A stretch of 25,979 bases of DNA from Candidatus Poseidoniaceae archaeon (lineage in GTDB: Archaea > Thermoplasmatota > Poseidoniia > Poseidoniales > Poseidoniaceae): the NCBI GenBank assembly GCA_030741455.1, contig JASLVI010000005.1:1-25979 (forward strand), in the 5' to 3' direction. A program made the translations under genes and the position numbers. The stretch's first letter is position 1, and each line of letters starts with the position of its first letter. This document shows positions 7,080 through 16,196 of this stretch, in pieces. The notes below the pieces were generated by a model that was not told the DNA's origin, did not search any database, and saw nothing but the letters and a program-made list of their open reading frames with translations.

Positions 7080-7850
7080 ATGGACGAGGTTTTACCAGTC
7101 TCAGTCACAGTTCTTCTTCCAACTCGAAATGAAGAAGAAGCACTCGGTGCAACAGTTGATGCGATTCCACGAGGATGGTGTGAATCGCTTGAAATCATGA
7201 TTGTCGACGGTTCATCAACCGACCGAACTCGAGAAATTGCACTAGAAAAGGATGTTCGCGTACATCTTGAACCTCGAAAAGGATATGGAAGAGCCTATCG
7301 TACAGGTTTCGTCGTCGCCTCAAACGACATCATCGTTACGATGGATGCAGATTGTACCTATCCTGCTGAATTGATTCCTGAATTGGTTAAGCGACTCCTT
7401 GATGACGAACTTGACTTCATTACGTGTGATCGCTTGAGCATGGCTGAAGACGGTTCAATGTCTGGACTCCATGGCTTTGGAAATTGGGTTCTTTCATTCA
7501 ATGCACGACTTCTGTTTGGCTATGGTATCAAGGACTCCCAATCAGGCATGTGGGTCTTTAGGAAATCGATTTTTGATAATCCGAAGATGCGTCCAACAAA
7601 CGATGGCATGCCGCTCTCAGAAGAAATTAAGATTCTTGCTCGAAAACACCTTGGACGAAAGAAGGCAATCGAAATCTCCGTCCCATATCGTGAACGTGTT
7701 GGAGAAGCAGAAATCCACACATGGGGCGATGGTTGGAAGAACCTTCGATTCCTCTATGCGAAGCGATTTGGTCTTGCACGAACCAAAACGGAATGGGGAC
7801 CTCTTGAGGACAATCCAGACAGTTTGAACGGAACATTGCCCGAGCAATGA
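7080..7850 (+). CDS. Family 2 glycosyltransferase (polyprenyl-phosphate sugar transferase-like)
   Basis: This 256-aa protein is a GT-A fold glycosyltransferase of family 2. It shows the N-terminal strand VTVLLPTRNEEE, the nucleotide-binding DGSSTDRT (residues 43-50), KGYGRAYRTG, and the metal-binding DADCTYP (89-95). These features resemble dolichyl/polyprenyl-phosphate mannose or glucose synthases. No C-terminal membrane helices are present, so it is a catalytic-domain-only, peripheral type. It follows crtB by 53 nt without a clear promoter or Shine-Dalgarno site, so it may or may not belong to the crt operon. Possible roles are making a lipid-linked sugar for surface glycoproteins or glycosylating a carotenoid; the sequence does not decide. 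Its TGA abuts the stop of the opposing gene. Confidence 0.85.
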   Translation: MDEVLPVSVTVLLPTRNEEEALGATVDAIPRGWCESLEIMIVDGSSTDRTREIALEKDVRVHLEPRKGYGRAYRTGFVVASNDIIVTMDADCTYPAELIPELVKRLLDDELDFITCDRLSMAEDGSMSGLHGFGNWVLSFNARLLFGYGIKDSQSGMWVFRKSIFDNPKMRPTNDGMPLSEEIKILARKHLGRKKAIEISVPYRERVGEAEIHTWGDGWKNLRFLYAKRFGLARTKTEWGPLEDNPDSLNGTLPEQ

Positions 7851-8789
7851 TCATTCATACATTTTGAGCGGTGCAAGTTGAACATCGATTGCAGTTCTTT
7901 GTTGAATCAACAAAGCAAACGGTATGAGAACCCACAAGACGAACCAATAATACACCATTTCAGAAACATAAGGAGGCGTATCTGTACGCATTTCACCTGA
8001 AAGCAAAATGTATGATTCAGCATCAGGCGTATCAGGCATCGGTGGTTCAGCTTCAACAGCACTACGATTTGCTGGTCGCACCATACCGATATCGTATCCA
8101 CTCGCTTCAAATTCCAGCAAATAACCATCAACACTCAAACTGGTTTCTGTATGAAATTCCGCATGAGCAAGGAAGGCTTCATTCTCTCTACTATTTGAGA
8201 AATCTTGAGGATTTCCCGCAATCGATGCCAACCAAGACCCTGGTAAGACGAACAGAATTAGCAGAAGAACAGCCAATATATTGGCAAACGCTCCAAACGA
8301 TGCAAAACGACGACAAATGGTAAGCCATGATTGACTCGCTTGCTTCCGTAAATCAAAGCAAAGGACCACGATGAGGAGAGCTGAAAGGCCGATTCCAACG
8401 TTGATGAGTGTGAACGTTGTTGATTTGATCGTATCTGGTGACGGTGCATCAAGCGTTTCATTCAGATTCTCATCATGCTCTTGAGCTTCTTGCTCTGATA
8501 GTATTGCTCGATCATCGCGTTCGCTTTGCCAATTGCTTAACCGAAGTGGACCAAAAAACTCGAGGCTTACATCATCTTGTTCATTCTGCATATCGATGGA
8601 CAAGTTGACTGAAACACCCGCAAGTTGTAATGGACCTTCTTCAACCGTTGCTGAGACGCTTCCAACAAACCATGAGCCCTCTTCTAAAGCTGATTTGAGA
8701 GCGAGAAGAATCACGACCTGAGCAATCAGGGAGAGGCTGGCGATGATTCGCCACCGGGCTATTGGTTGCGGCCCTGCGCCTTCGCTCAT
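7851..8789 (-). CDS. Four-helix membrane protein of unknown function
   Basis: I do not recognise this 312-aa protein. Four hydrophobic helices are visible at about residues 14-33, 125-146, 163-190 and 275-297, with two larger loops (34-124 and 191-274) that are acidic and probably outside the cell. Its ATG overlaps the stop of the 766-aa surface-protein gene (ATGA), so the two are almost certainly co-transcribed and possibly partners. An AAGGA upstream may act as ribosome-binding site. It ends exactly against the glycosyltransferase stop codon on the other strand, giving the shared palindrome TGATCA. Confidence 0.75.
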   Translation of the reverse strand: MSEGAGPQPIARWRIIASLSLIAQVVILLALKSALEEGSWFVGSVSATVEEGPLQLAGVSVNLSIDMQNEQDDVSLEFFGPLRLSNWQSERDDRAILSEQEAQEHDENLNETLDAPSPDTIKSTTFTLINVGIGLSALLIVVLCFDLRKQASQSWLTICRRFASFGAFANILAVLLLILFVLPGSWLASIAGNPQDFSNSRENEAFLAHAEFHTETSLSVDGYLLEFEASGYDIGMVRPANRSAVEAEPPMPDTPDAESYILLSGEMRTDTPPYVSEMVYYWFVLWVLIPFALLIQQRTAIDVQLAPLKMYE

Positions 8790-11086
8790 TCTTCGTCCTT
8801 CGAACGGATTGATACAAACATTCCTGCAAGAGCAATCATTGCAACGGTTGTAACTGGGGAAACGAACGGAAGGAGACTCGAGATATCTTCTTCAGTCACT
8901 TCTCCATCACCATCTTCTGGATTTTCAGGGAGTGTTGCTGGATCGACACCTTCGTTCACTGCTTCAACTTCATCCGTGTTGTGTTGTGTAACATCAACAA
9001 GGTCAGTCAAATCTGTTTGTTCTTCAATCTCTTCAGCTTCTTCGACAGCATCGATACCTGTGAAGTAGTTAACAGAAACGCCTCGTTGTGGCGTACCATA
9101 TGCACTGCTGTCAGGTCCAATCAATGTGTACCATTGTGTACCACCAGGCGATACGACCAATTGACCACCAACGAAACGATCGGTGTTTGTATCATACAAT
9201 GCGTACGCCATAGCATCCTCATAGGCAGGATCGAAATCATTGTCGAAGCCGTCCAAACGGTTTTCAAGATTCTTTCCGAAGGATTCCATCGTGTTCTCAA
9301 GCGTAGAATCTGCAAGCGCTTCTACAATCTTTATGAGACGATCACTTGGTTCGATGTCTTGACTAACTGTTTCGCATCGTTGTTCCGTTGCAACGACTGC
9401 ATCATCACTCATACGTGTAACTTCTAGATCGAGGCAGTATTCACCGAATCCATCAAGTTCTGCATAACCTCCGTGAGAGTGGTACGACTCACGGGTGGCG
9501 GCAGTTGAACCCGAATCAGAAGTGGTTCCTTCGTCATCTGTTACAGTCCAGACAATTTCGTAATTATCGTCATCATCCATATTCCATACTTGGTAATCAA
9601 ATTCCATTCCTGTTTCGCTTGCATCATACATGTCAATGGAAACCTCTACAGGTCGCACGTAAGTTTCATCCTCACCGTACATACAGTCTTCATAGCCATC
9701 GTTGACATAATATGGTGGAATTTCTTGTCCATCATTGCAAATAAATTGCTCATCAGAATTGTCACCACAATCGTCGTAGCCATCTGCCACATAGTCATAT
9801 GGAATCTCATTCAAATTCGCACAAATGAAGTAATCTCCATCATCATCATCGGCGTCGTCTGCCATATCAAGAGCATCATCAAACCACTCACCAAATGCAT
9901 CATCAAAGTCTTCATTGCCCGTCAATGCATCAACGATTCCTGGATAATCACCGCTACCAAGGACTGAGTTAACCCACATCACTCCCCACATAGCAGGGAA
10001 TGCCATTGGAGTAGGAGAAGCATATGCTTGGTGTACTTCAATCGTGCTTCCATCATCGATGGTGATCATTTGAGTTGGCTCATCAAGAATTTTCATAGCA
10101 CCGCCCATGAAGAATTCCTTCACTTCACCATTGTACATGTCAGTAACAGTATCCGAGATGGTGATGTCGAAATCACCTTCTGGCAATCCAAACTCTTCAG
10201 TCGGGATGCCACTGAGTTCAAAGAGAACAGATGTTTCTGTTTCGTAGTTGATGTTGTGCTCTGCACATCCATCGCGTACGGAAATACGAGTGGACTCTTC
10301 ATCTTCGTCGTAATCGTAATCTGTTTCTTCCTCGACATATGGTTGGTCTCCATTATCCGCCATGTCATCATCGCAACTCCAGTGAAGTTCTTCTCCTGCT
10401 TCAAGTGCAGATTGCTCGGTGTAGAGCGGTGATGGTTCATCCATTCGAACTTCCAACAATCCGTTGTTGATCTTGTAGGATGTTCCAAGTGTGAGTTCCA
10501 TGTCAAATGGGAAGGTTTCGCCATCGCCAGATAGTTCTCCACTAACGCCAAACGTGTATTCGATATCTGCTTCGATGTCCATTTCCATGTCCATGCCGTG
10601 AAGCCCCATATCAGCATCAAAGTATTCGGTGTAAACAACGTCAGCGTTGAACAACTGCTCGGAATCGTAGCCGATTGTGAGATCAATTCCGCCAAAGGAA
10701 TCGGACCACTCAGAGTGGATTGCGAAATCGTCCAACAAACCGTGTCGTACGGTAAGTTCGGTTACCTTTGTGGAAAAGTCGGTTTGAACACCATCAACAG
10801 TGAGTGTCTTCATTGGACCATCATACTGTTCAAAGACAATGGTGGTGCTTCCAGAAGTTACACTACCGATGAGGATATCAATTCCTGCATCATCTCCTGC
10901 ATTCATTACTTCTTGGAAGACTTCCTGCAAGTCAATTCCAATCATTGATGCAATGTCCGTGTTCAAGTTTGAATAATCGTATTCAATGCCCCAGGCAATG
11001 GGTTCTGGTTCATCTGCAGCAACACTTGTTGGCAGAGTTGTGACAATCAATAGGCTGGTGAGGAGGAGCGCGAGTGCTTTTCTCAT
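8786..11086 (-). CDS. Membrane-anchored surface protein with LDLa-like calcium-binding repeats
   Basis: This 766-aa exported protein begins with a clear signal peptide (KALALLLTSLLIVTTLPTSVAA) and ends with one membrane helix (about PFVSPVTTVAMIALAGMFVSI) and a tiny RSKDEE tail, so nearly all of it lies outside the cell. I chose ATG 11086 over the TTG at 11092 because it directly starts the signal peptide and sits about 27 nt below a TATA box. The body is strongly acidic. At about residues 420-474 there are two adjacent repeats of the LDL-receptor-A type, each with only two cysteines and the calcium-binding DGY-DC-DE pattern. A beta-rich domain follows. The overall function is unknown; surface adhesion or protein-protein contact is possible. 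Its stop overlaps the start of the downstream four-helix membrane protein. Confidence 0.82.
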   Translation of the reverse strand: MRKALALLLTSLLIVTTLPTSVAADEPEPIAWGIEYDYSNLNTDIASMIGIDLQEVFQEVMNAGDDAGIDILIGSVTSGSTTIVFEQYDGPMKTLTVDGVQTDFSTKVTELTVRHGLLDDFAIHSEWSDSFGGIDLTIGYDSEQLFNADVVYTEYFDADMGLHGMDMEMDIEADIEYTFGVSGELSGDGETFPFDMELTLGTSYKINNGLLEVRMDEPSPLYTEQSALEAGEELHWSCDDDMADNGDQPYVEEETDYDYDEDEESTRISVRDGCAEHNINYETETSVLFELSGIPTEEFGLPEGDFDITISDTVTDMYNGEVKEFFMGGAMKILDEPTQMITIDDGSTIEVHQAYASPTPMAFPAMWGVMWVNSVLGSGDYPGIVDALTGNEDFDDAFGEWFDDALDMADDADDDDGDYFICANLNEIPYDYVADGYDDCGDNSDEQFICNDGQEIPPYYVNDGYEDCMYGEDETYVRPVEVSIDMYDASETGMEFDYQVWNMDDDDNYEIVWTVTDDEGTTSDSGSTAATRESYHSHGGYAELDGFGEYCLDLEVTRMSDDAVVATEQRCETVSQDIEPSDRLIKIVEALADSTLENTMESFGKNLENRLDGFDNDFDPAYEDAMAYALYDTNTDRFVGGQLVVSPGGTQWYTLIGPDSSAYGTPQRGVSVNYFTGIDAVEEAEEIEEQTDLTDLVDVTQHNTDEVEAVNEGVDPATLPENPEDGDGEVTEEDISSLLPFVSPVTTVAMIALAGMFVSIRSKDEE
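9665..9829 (-). repeat. Tandem pair of minimal LDLa-like protein repeats
   Basis: Two neighbouring coding units of about 27 residues share FIC, EIP, YV, DGY, DC and DE at matching places. Each has two cysteines rather than the six of animal LDLa modules, but keeps the acidic calcium-binding end. Confidence 0.65.
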
Positions 11087-11108
11087 GTCCAAAGATGTTG
11101 GATAATTC

Positions 11109-11119
11109 GTATATTATTG
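11109..11119 (-). promoter_or_regulatory. Probable TATA box of the 766-aa surface-protein gene
   Basis: On the minus strand the sequence reads CAATAATATAC, ending 22 nt before ATG 11086. The spacing fits a leaderless archaeal promoter, and no Shine-Dalgarno sequence precedes the ATG. It also suggests that this gene is not only read from the 1569-aa gene upstream. Confidence 0.5.
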
Positions 11120-11143
11120 TATGGGCGACGTTGATTTGAAGGA

Positions 11144-14100
11144 TTAGACGCCATCCCAATCCGGCTTTTCTTCTTCTTCAGATTCATTTTCTGTGGATTC
11201 ATCTTCGGCTATTCCATCGCCGAACACGCCCCATGAATCGATCAGTTTCATCTCCTCAGCCGTCTTTCTGCGACGTTGTAATGCAATCAGGAGTGCTGCG
11301 AGAATTGAGATTGAGACTGCACCAATAAGGACTCCAGTTGACATGAATCCAGATCCGTCCGCATCAACAACCTTGAGCGGTGTGTAAAGGATGTCCACAC
11401 TTGCTGAATCACCCTCGCCATCGGTAGCAATGACCTTGAGACTCGGTTGCCCAACGCCCGACGGTTGGAAGTCAAGATCTCCTGTCCAGAAACCATCTCC
11501 ATCATCATCCGAGAGGTTGAAGGACCACGTCTGAATTTTGTGAACAATATCGACACGTACAGAATCCGTTGTTCCATCTGCGTCGATGAGTTGAACAGAC
11601 ACATCCAACGTAACACGCTCATCGGATACAAACTCCGTTTGAGAGAGAACGAGACTGGTCTGAACCAATTCAGGAAGGCTTGAGCGCACTGTGAAATTGA
11701 TGTGTTGTTCCGATGATGCTCCTCGCGCATCTTGAACAAACAACGACACATGATGAGAGCCTGGTCCAAAGACTTGCGTAAACGTTGATTGTGTACTCAA
11801 AACGCTTGTTTGTACACCTGGTTGATGAAGACGCCATTCACGTGTAACAAGGTCATTGTCAGCATCGCTTGATGCACCCTCAAACACAATGTTCGTACCA
11901 GGGTCGATGGAATCAAGATTCCCAGGCGTGACAATGACCGCATCAGGATTGCTGGGAAGAATCAAGAGTTGAAGGAATTCAATTCGAGTCTTTCCAGTTT
12001 CATCGACCAATTCAATTTGGAGGTCTCGCAGTCCAGAATCAAGTTGCAGTTCATGAACTTCAGATGTTGAAACGTCGCTCAGGATTGGAAGATATGTTGA
12101 GGTTTGATCATCGAATGCCCGTACTGTCATTGTAAACGCATCACCATCATAGTCAACACTTTGCCGTGCGTCAAAGGCAATCAAATCGCTTGAAGCGAAT
12201 TGGCTACCATTCGCTGGCGAATCCAACACCAACACAGGAGCTGATTCAGCAACCTCAAGTGTCGTCGAAGCGGAGACGTTGGGATTGATTCCATCGTTGA
12301 GTGTGAGCGTAATCTGATGCGTACCTGCCGAGAGTCGCGTTTCAAACGTTAGCCAATCCTCGTCCTCTGGTGTCAATCGCCCATCAAGGTCACTTGACCA
12401 ATCAATTTGCAGGAATTCTGAACCTGCTGCAGGTTCATCCTCTGCACAATGCCATGCCCCCTCACTCGGGAATGTGGAGCACGCTGAATCAAAATCACCA
12501 CTTCCATTGGCACTGAACGGAATCAGAACGGACGAGTCAAGGTCATCGAATATGGCCAATTCTTCGATCACGGCTCGTGGTGCAGAATTGTCGACTGTAA
12601 TCAATTCAGAGACAACCGACATTTGGCCACCATGATCCATGCGATCGTCGGTGATGCGCAACTCAATCTGGTGAACGCCACGGGACAGATGGCCATGCCA
12701 AGAAATGTTCTCAATACCTTGACCAACCATGAGCGTTCCATCCACATTGGACCACCATTCAAACGAAACTGGATTATTTTCGGGGTCGGCTGAACTGCTT
12801 CCATTGAAGAAAATCACATCTTCACTTGCCGTTCCATTGCGTTCAAGCGTGAAAGCAGAAGTTGGCATCTCATTGTACAACTTGACCTCAACAGTGTAGG
12901 TATCTGAATTCCCTACTTGATCCCATGCAACGACGTTCAAGAAGAACGATGCTGGTGGGTCGTCCGTGTAATGGTCGAAGGTGTAGGTTAACAACTCTGG
13001 ACAGACCCATTGATTGCTCCATCCAGGGCCTTGTCGGTTGTAACCTCCAAAGGAAATCATACAAGCGAAGTCATCACCTTCAGGGTCAAATGTCCCTGTC
13101 GTATTGATAGTGACAGTGCCGGTTTGCGGCATGATCAATTCGTTCCATTGCGTAACTGTTGGGGAAAAGGAAACGTTGAGTTCTGGCGCGAGATTGGTCA
13201 ATTCAATTGTTCTCGTTTCGGATACACAATGTCCAGCATTATCGCATACTTCCAACGTAAGGTCATGAATACCATCGCTGAGCGTGAAGCCAGACACCCC
13301 ATCGTTGACCGAAAATGGAGCCGTACTTTGCGATGATGAGATGATTCCATCAAGAGAAGAGGTCCATGTTAATGTCAGAGGATCGTCGTCCAAATCCCAA
13401 GATTGCTGAGCATCGAACAGCACTTGCCCCTGCGAAGGGAACACATCCCCATCCATCGGTGAAGTCCAGTTCAAGAATGGAGGTTGATTGTCCAATTCAA
13501 GGACACAATACATCACTTTGTCACCATCGAAACTTATCGTCGTGGTGTTGCTTTTGCTATCATATCCGCATTCAACGGTAACATCGTTGATGGCAGATGC
13601 ACCGGAATTCGTCCATCGTTGCCCAATGAAGTCGGTCAAAAGTACAACGCCGATATCATTGGTAAACTCAGATACGGACGGTTCAAATTGTGTGAAGCTC
13701 ACATTCGCATAAGCATTGGGAATCCCATTGGAGCGGTTGTTCACAACCCACACCGTGACATCCCAGGCTACGTCAATGGATGCGCCTGTTGGGATGTTGG
13801 CAATCGTGAGGTCCACGTTACTGGGTTGATGCAAATGCATCACGGATGATGCATCGATATCGATGATATGCGTCCCGCTTGCATCAGCCATATTGGAGAA
13901 ATTAACATCGGAATTCTCGACCCATATTCGCCCATCACAATCCGATCCAATCGTGTTCCCATAGCCACCAAGATCTGGATGATTGACAAGTTTCAGACAA
14001 TCACTTCCGACAAATTCAGTATTGCTCAATGTCGATGGGAAATTCCCGTTATGGTTTGCATCCCAATAAATTCCACTATGATTGCCTTGTAGAGTTAATC

Positions 14101-15853
14101 CGTCGATGTTTCCGGCAGCCTGTTCAATGTACAATGCATACTGCGTTGAAGATTCATGTTCGATGTCCGCATTCAACAGGTTGAAACGTCCTCCTTGTGT
14201 ACCAAGTGTCAAACCTCCGTTGTCAACGTACACCGCGGGAAGGGATGCATCGATACCAGTGATGGAGAGTTGATCAAGCCAGAGATCAACGGAATCGATG
14301 ACATAGACGCCATGGCCTTGTGATGCTTCGATGTGGCAATTCATGCACGCAACATCACCTGATGCTGTTTCAAGATCGTTGGATTTCTGATAGGACAATC
14401 CCGCCTGTTCCATTGCATTCGAGCCAAGCGAACCGTCGTTGATGGAAGTGAAATTTGCGAGTGTTATGTATCTGGCATCGAAGACATGGGCGCCTGAAAA
14501 CCCGTTGTCTGCGGTGGTTAGGCCATCGACCACAACCGTTGCAGAATCGATGAACAACCCTTGTTCGGAGTTGTTGTGGAGGTTCCAGTCATGGCCTTGC
14601 AATGAACCCCCGCTTGAAGAATGAATGCCCGGTCCCGGTGAGCCACTGATTTCAAGATCTTCGAGGTTGGCAGCAAAATACGATGTTTGAATGCTCAATC
14701 CCGCTGAATGCGCACCTTGACCCGCTTCACCTGCATCACGAATCGTCATGTTTCGAAGCGTTGTGCTCGAATCGACAAAGAACAAACGGACGCCGACCGA
14801 TGATGCACCATCAACCAGCACGTTTTCGAGCCATGCTCCTGTGGCATTGATTTCGATTGCAGCAACAGCAATTCCAGGTGATGTGGCGCCGGAAGAACCA
14901 GTTCCGCGGACGGTAAGATTTGTGAAATCTGCGGTCTCATAATTGGTGTAATTGGTATGGTTGTTCTTGTCCAAATAGATACCACGATACATGCTGTTAC
15001 TGATCTCAACATCTCTGAAGACCGCCCTTGTATTGCCTGAATCATCTATGTGACGAACGATAATACCAGTATCGCTTTTATCGATGTTTAAATCTTCAAA
15101 CAAAGGAACGCTGTCCTCGACCCAAACGCCTGCGGCTTCACCAAGAACCGAGCCTGAAATGTTGTCCATGACGATGTCTCGATAAATGCCTCCGGAAGCG
15201 CCCCATAGATTCAATCCACGAAGCAAATGATCGGTAAAATAAGCTCGTTCAACAATCGGTGTTGACCCATCTCCAACGGAGAGCCCAATTCCATACCGCC
15301 AGTCGTTCTGAAACGGAATCGAACGACCTGCCTGCTCAACATGCAAATCGCGAATCACGGGGCTTGAGCTTCCGAACATGTCGATACCGATTCGATCAGG
15401 ATTGAAGATGGTCACATTGTTCAAAATCGGATTTGAACCGTACAATGTCATGCCGTAAATCGCATCTTCGATGTGCAAATGGTTGACTGTACTACCTCGC
15501 CCATACGAAGATGCATTGAATTGAATACCTTCATGATCGCTCGTTGTTGAAGAACTTGAAAGAACGACAGGGCAGGTTGGTGTTCCTTGAACAGTTAATC
15601 TGCCGTCAACATAAATACGAATACCAGGAGACATGACGACGCTGGTGCATGAAGTAATGATCAATTCATCTTGGACATTGATGAAGTAATCACTTGAGAG
15701 CGTCACCGTTCCTGACCACGTCGTTGTTGCTCTTGCTGAAACTTCGGTTGCGTCGGATTCAACTTCATCGAGCGGTTGGACCATCGGTCCAAGGGACATC
15801 AAAAGCAGAAGCCCCAGCAAAGAGAATGCAAGGACTGTTTGCTGTCGCTCCAT
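11144..15853 (-). CDS. Giant surface protein: right-handed beta-helix plus PKD/Ig-like domains, C-terminal anchor
   Basis: This 1569-aa protein has a signal peptide (LLGLLLLMSLGP) and a single C-terminal membrane helix (about residues 1505-1524) followed by RRRK and an acidic cytoplasmic tail. Residues about 40-680 are a parallel beta-helix with short repeating coils such as GIDMFGSSSPVIRDLHV, rich in 'G-(I/L)-x-(hydrophobic)-N-x-T/I' patterns like NosD/pectate-lyase folds. Residues about 785-1490 hold a series of PKD/cadherin-like beta-sandwiches, seen in repeated AxxSxDxDxDxLTxxW and DGxHxLxLxVxD patterns. Many N-X-S/T sites are present. The frame extends upstream to an ATG at 15967, but that would put 38 hydrophilic residues before the signal peptide. 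An ATG at 15898 is an alternative. It is probably an adhesin or polysaccharide-binding surface protein; enzyme activity cannot be seen. Confidence 0.85.
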   Translation of the reverse strand: MERQQTVLAFSLLGLLLLMSLGPMVQPLDEVESDATEVSARATTTWSGTVTLSSDYFINVQDELIITSCTSVVMSPGIRIYVDGRLTVQGTPTCPVVLSSSSTTSDHEGIQFNASSYGRGSTVNHLHIEDAIYGMTLYGSNPILNNVTIFNPDRIGIDMFGSSSPVIRDLHVEQAGRSIPFQNDWRYGIGLSVGDGSTPIVERAYFTDHLLRGLNLWGASGGIYRDIVMDNISGSVLGEAAGVWVEDSVPLFEDLNIDKSDTGIIVRHIDDSGNTRAVFRDVEISNSMYRGIYLDKNNHTNYTNYETADFTNLTVRGTGSSGATSPGIAVAAIEINATGAWLENVLVDGASSVGVRLFFVDSSTTLRNMTIRDAGEAGQGAHSAGLSIQTSYFAANLEDLEISGSPGPGIHSSSGGSLQGHDWNLHNNSEQGLFIDSATVVVDGLTTADNGFSGAHVFDARYITLANFTSINDGSLGSNAMEQAGLSYQKSNDLETASGDVACMNCHIEASQGHGVYVIDSVDLWLDQLSITGIDASLPAVYVDNGGLTLGTQGGRFNLLNADIEHESSTQYALYIEQAAGNIDGLTLQGNHSGIYWDANHNGNFPSTLSNTEFVGSDCLKLVNHPDLGGYGNTIGSDCDGRIWVENSDVNFSNMADASGTHIIDIDASSVMHLHQPSNVDLTIANIPTGASIDVAWDVTVWVVNNRSNGIPNAYANVSFTQFEPSVSEFTNDIGVVLLTDFIGQRWTNSGASAINDVTVECGYDSKSNTTTISFDGDKVMYCVLELDNQPPFLNWTSPMDGDVFPSQGQVLFDAQQSWDLDDDPLTLTWTSSLDGIISSSQSTAPFSVNDGVSGFTLSDGIHDLTLEVCDNAGHCVSETRTIELTNLAPELNVSFSPTVTQWNELIMPQTGTVTINTTGTFDPEGDDFACMISFGGYNRQGPGWSNQWVCPELLTYTFDHYTDDPPASFFLNVVAWDQVGNSDTYTVEVKLYNEMPTSAFTLERNGTASEDVIFFNGSSSADPENNPVSFEWWSNVDGTLMVGQGIENISWHGHLSRGVHQIELRITDDRMDHGGQMSVVSELITVDNSAPRAVIEELAIFDDLDSSVLIPFSANGSGDFDSACSTFPSEGAWHCAEDEPAAGSEFLQIDWSSDLDGRLTPEDEDWLTFETRLSAGTHQITLTLNDGINPNVSASTTLEVAESAPVLVLDSPANGSQFASSDLIAFDARQSVDYDGDAFTMTVRAFDDQTSTYLPILSDVSTSEVHELQLDSGLRDLQIELVDETGKTRIEFLQLLILPSNPDAVIVTPGNLDSIDPGTNIVFEGASSDADNDLVTREWRLHQPGVQTSVLSTQSTFTQVFGPGSHHVSLFVQDARGASSEQHINFTVRSSLPELVQTSLVLSQTEFVSDERVTLDVSVQLIDADGTTDSVRVDIVHKIQTWSFNLSDDDGDGFWTGDLDFQPSGVGQPSLKVIATDGEGDSASVDILYTPLKVVDADGSGFMSTGVLIGAVSISILAALLIALQRRRKTAEEMKLIDSWGVFGDGIAEDESTENESEEEEKPDWDGV

Positions 15854-15925
15854 ACCATACCCATCCCAAGCAATAGCATTTGAAGGCACCCGTCCCATGT
15901 GTGTCGAAAGGGTAAGACCCGAAGC

Positions 15926-15932
15926 GATAAAA
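15926..15932 (+). promoter_or_regulatory. Possible TATA element in divergent surface-protein/RAM intergenic region
   Basis: GATAAAA is centred 26 nt before the GTG at 15955, the spacing seen at the crtI promoter. On the other strand the same bases read TTTTATC and lie 31 nt above an alternative start (15898) of the giant surface protein. It is a weak match to the consensus. Confidence 0.3.
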
Positions 15933-15954
15933 CCCCTCTCTCCAAGCATGCCTC

Positions 15955-16188
15955 GTGCCAGAAGCATTCGTCCTCGTCAAGACCGAGCCATCCCATGAAC
16001 GCGACGTCTATCTTGCTCTAACTTCGCATGAAGCCGTCAAGGAAGTGCATGCACTGTATGGCGAATTTGATCTTCTCGCCCATGTTAGTAGCGACTCCGC
16101 AAAGAATCTTACAGCCCTCTTGATGAAGGAATTCAGAGTAATTCAAGGAATTCGAGACACACAGACAATGATTGCAGTTGAATATTGA
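15955..16188 (+). CDS. Stand-alone Lrp/AsnC ligand-binding (RAM) domain protein 1
   Basis: This 77-aa protein consists only of the RAM domain (Lrp/AsnC effector domain) without a helix-turn-helix. The fold is beta-alpha-beta-beta-alpha-beta: AFVLVKT, a helix, VHALYGEFDLLAHV (the family's G-x-(Y/F)-D turn at residues 36-39), a second helix, then GIRDTQTMIAV. Such proteins form dimers and higher rings and bind amino acids or similar ligands at subunit interfaces; in archaea they can pair with full Lrp regulators. The start is GTG, the only sensible start, 26 nt below a weak TATA-like element. A closely similar gene follows 8 nt after its stop. Confidence 0.85.
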   Translation: MPEAFVLVKTEPSHERDVYLALTSHEAVKEVHALYGEFDLLAHVSSDSAKNLTALLMKEFRVIQGIRDTQTMIAVEY

Positions 16189-16196
16189 GGGATAAA

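Noticed and set aside
9590..9967. 125-aa plus-strand open frame with many Ile residues
   Set aside because: It is antisense to the Asp-rich LDLa region; GAT/GAC codons on one strand read as ATC/GTC on the other.
10120..10695. 191-aa minus-strand open frame
   Set aside because: It is a shifted frame of the 766-aa surface protein; the repetitive acidic coding keeps other frames open.
11087..11092. TTG at 11092 as start of the 766-aa protein
   Set aside because: ATG 11086 starts directly at the signal peptide and fits the TATA spacing equally well; only two residues differ.
15854..15967. ATG 15967 as start of the giant surface protein
   Set aside because: It would add 38 mostly polar residues ahead of the signal peptide and overlap the RAM gene start on the other strand.
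16185..16196. TTG 16185 as start of the second RAM protein
   Set aside because: It precedes the GAGGG site; ATG 16197 gives the right spacing and the same 77-aa length as its paralogue.
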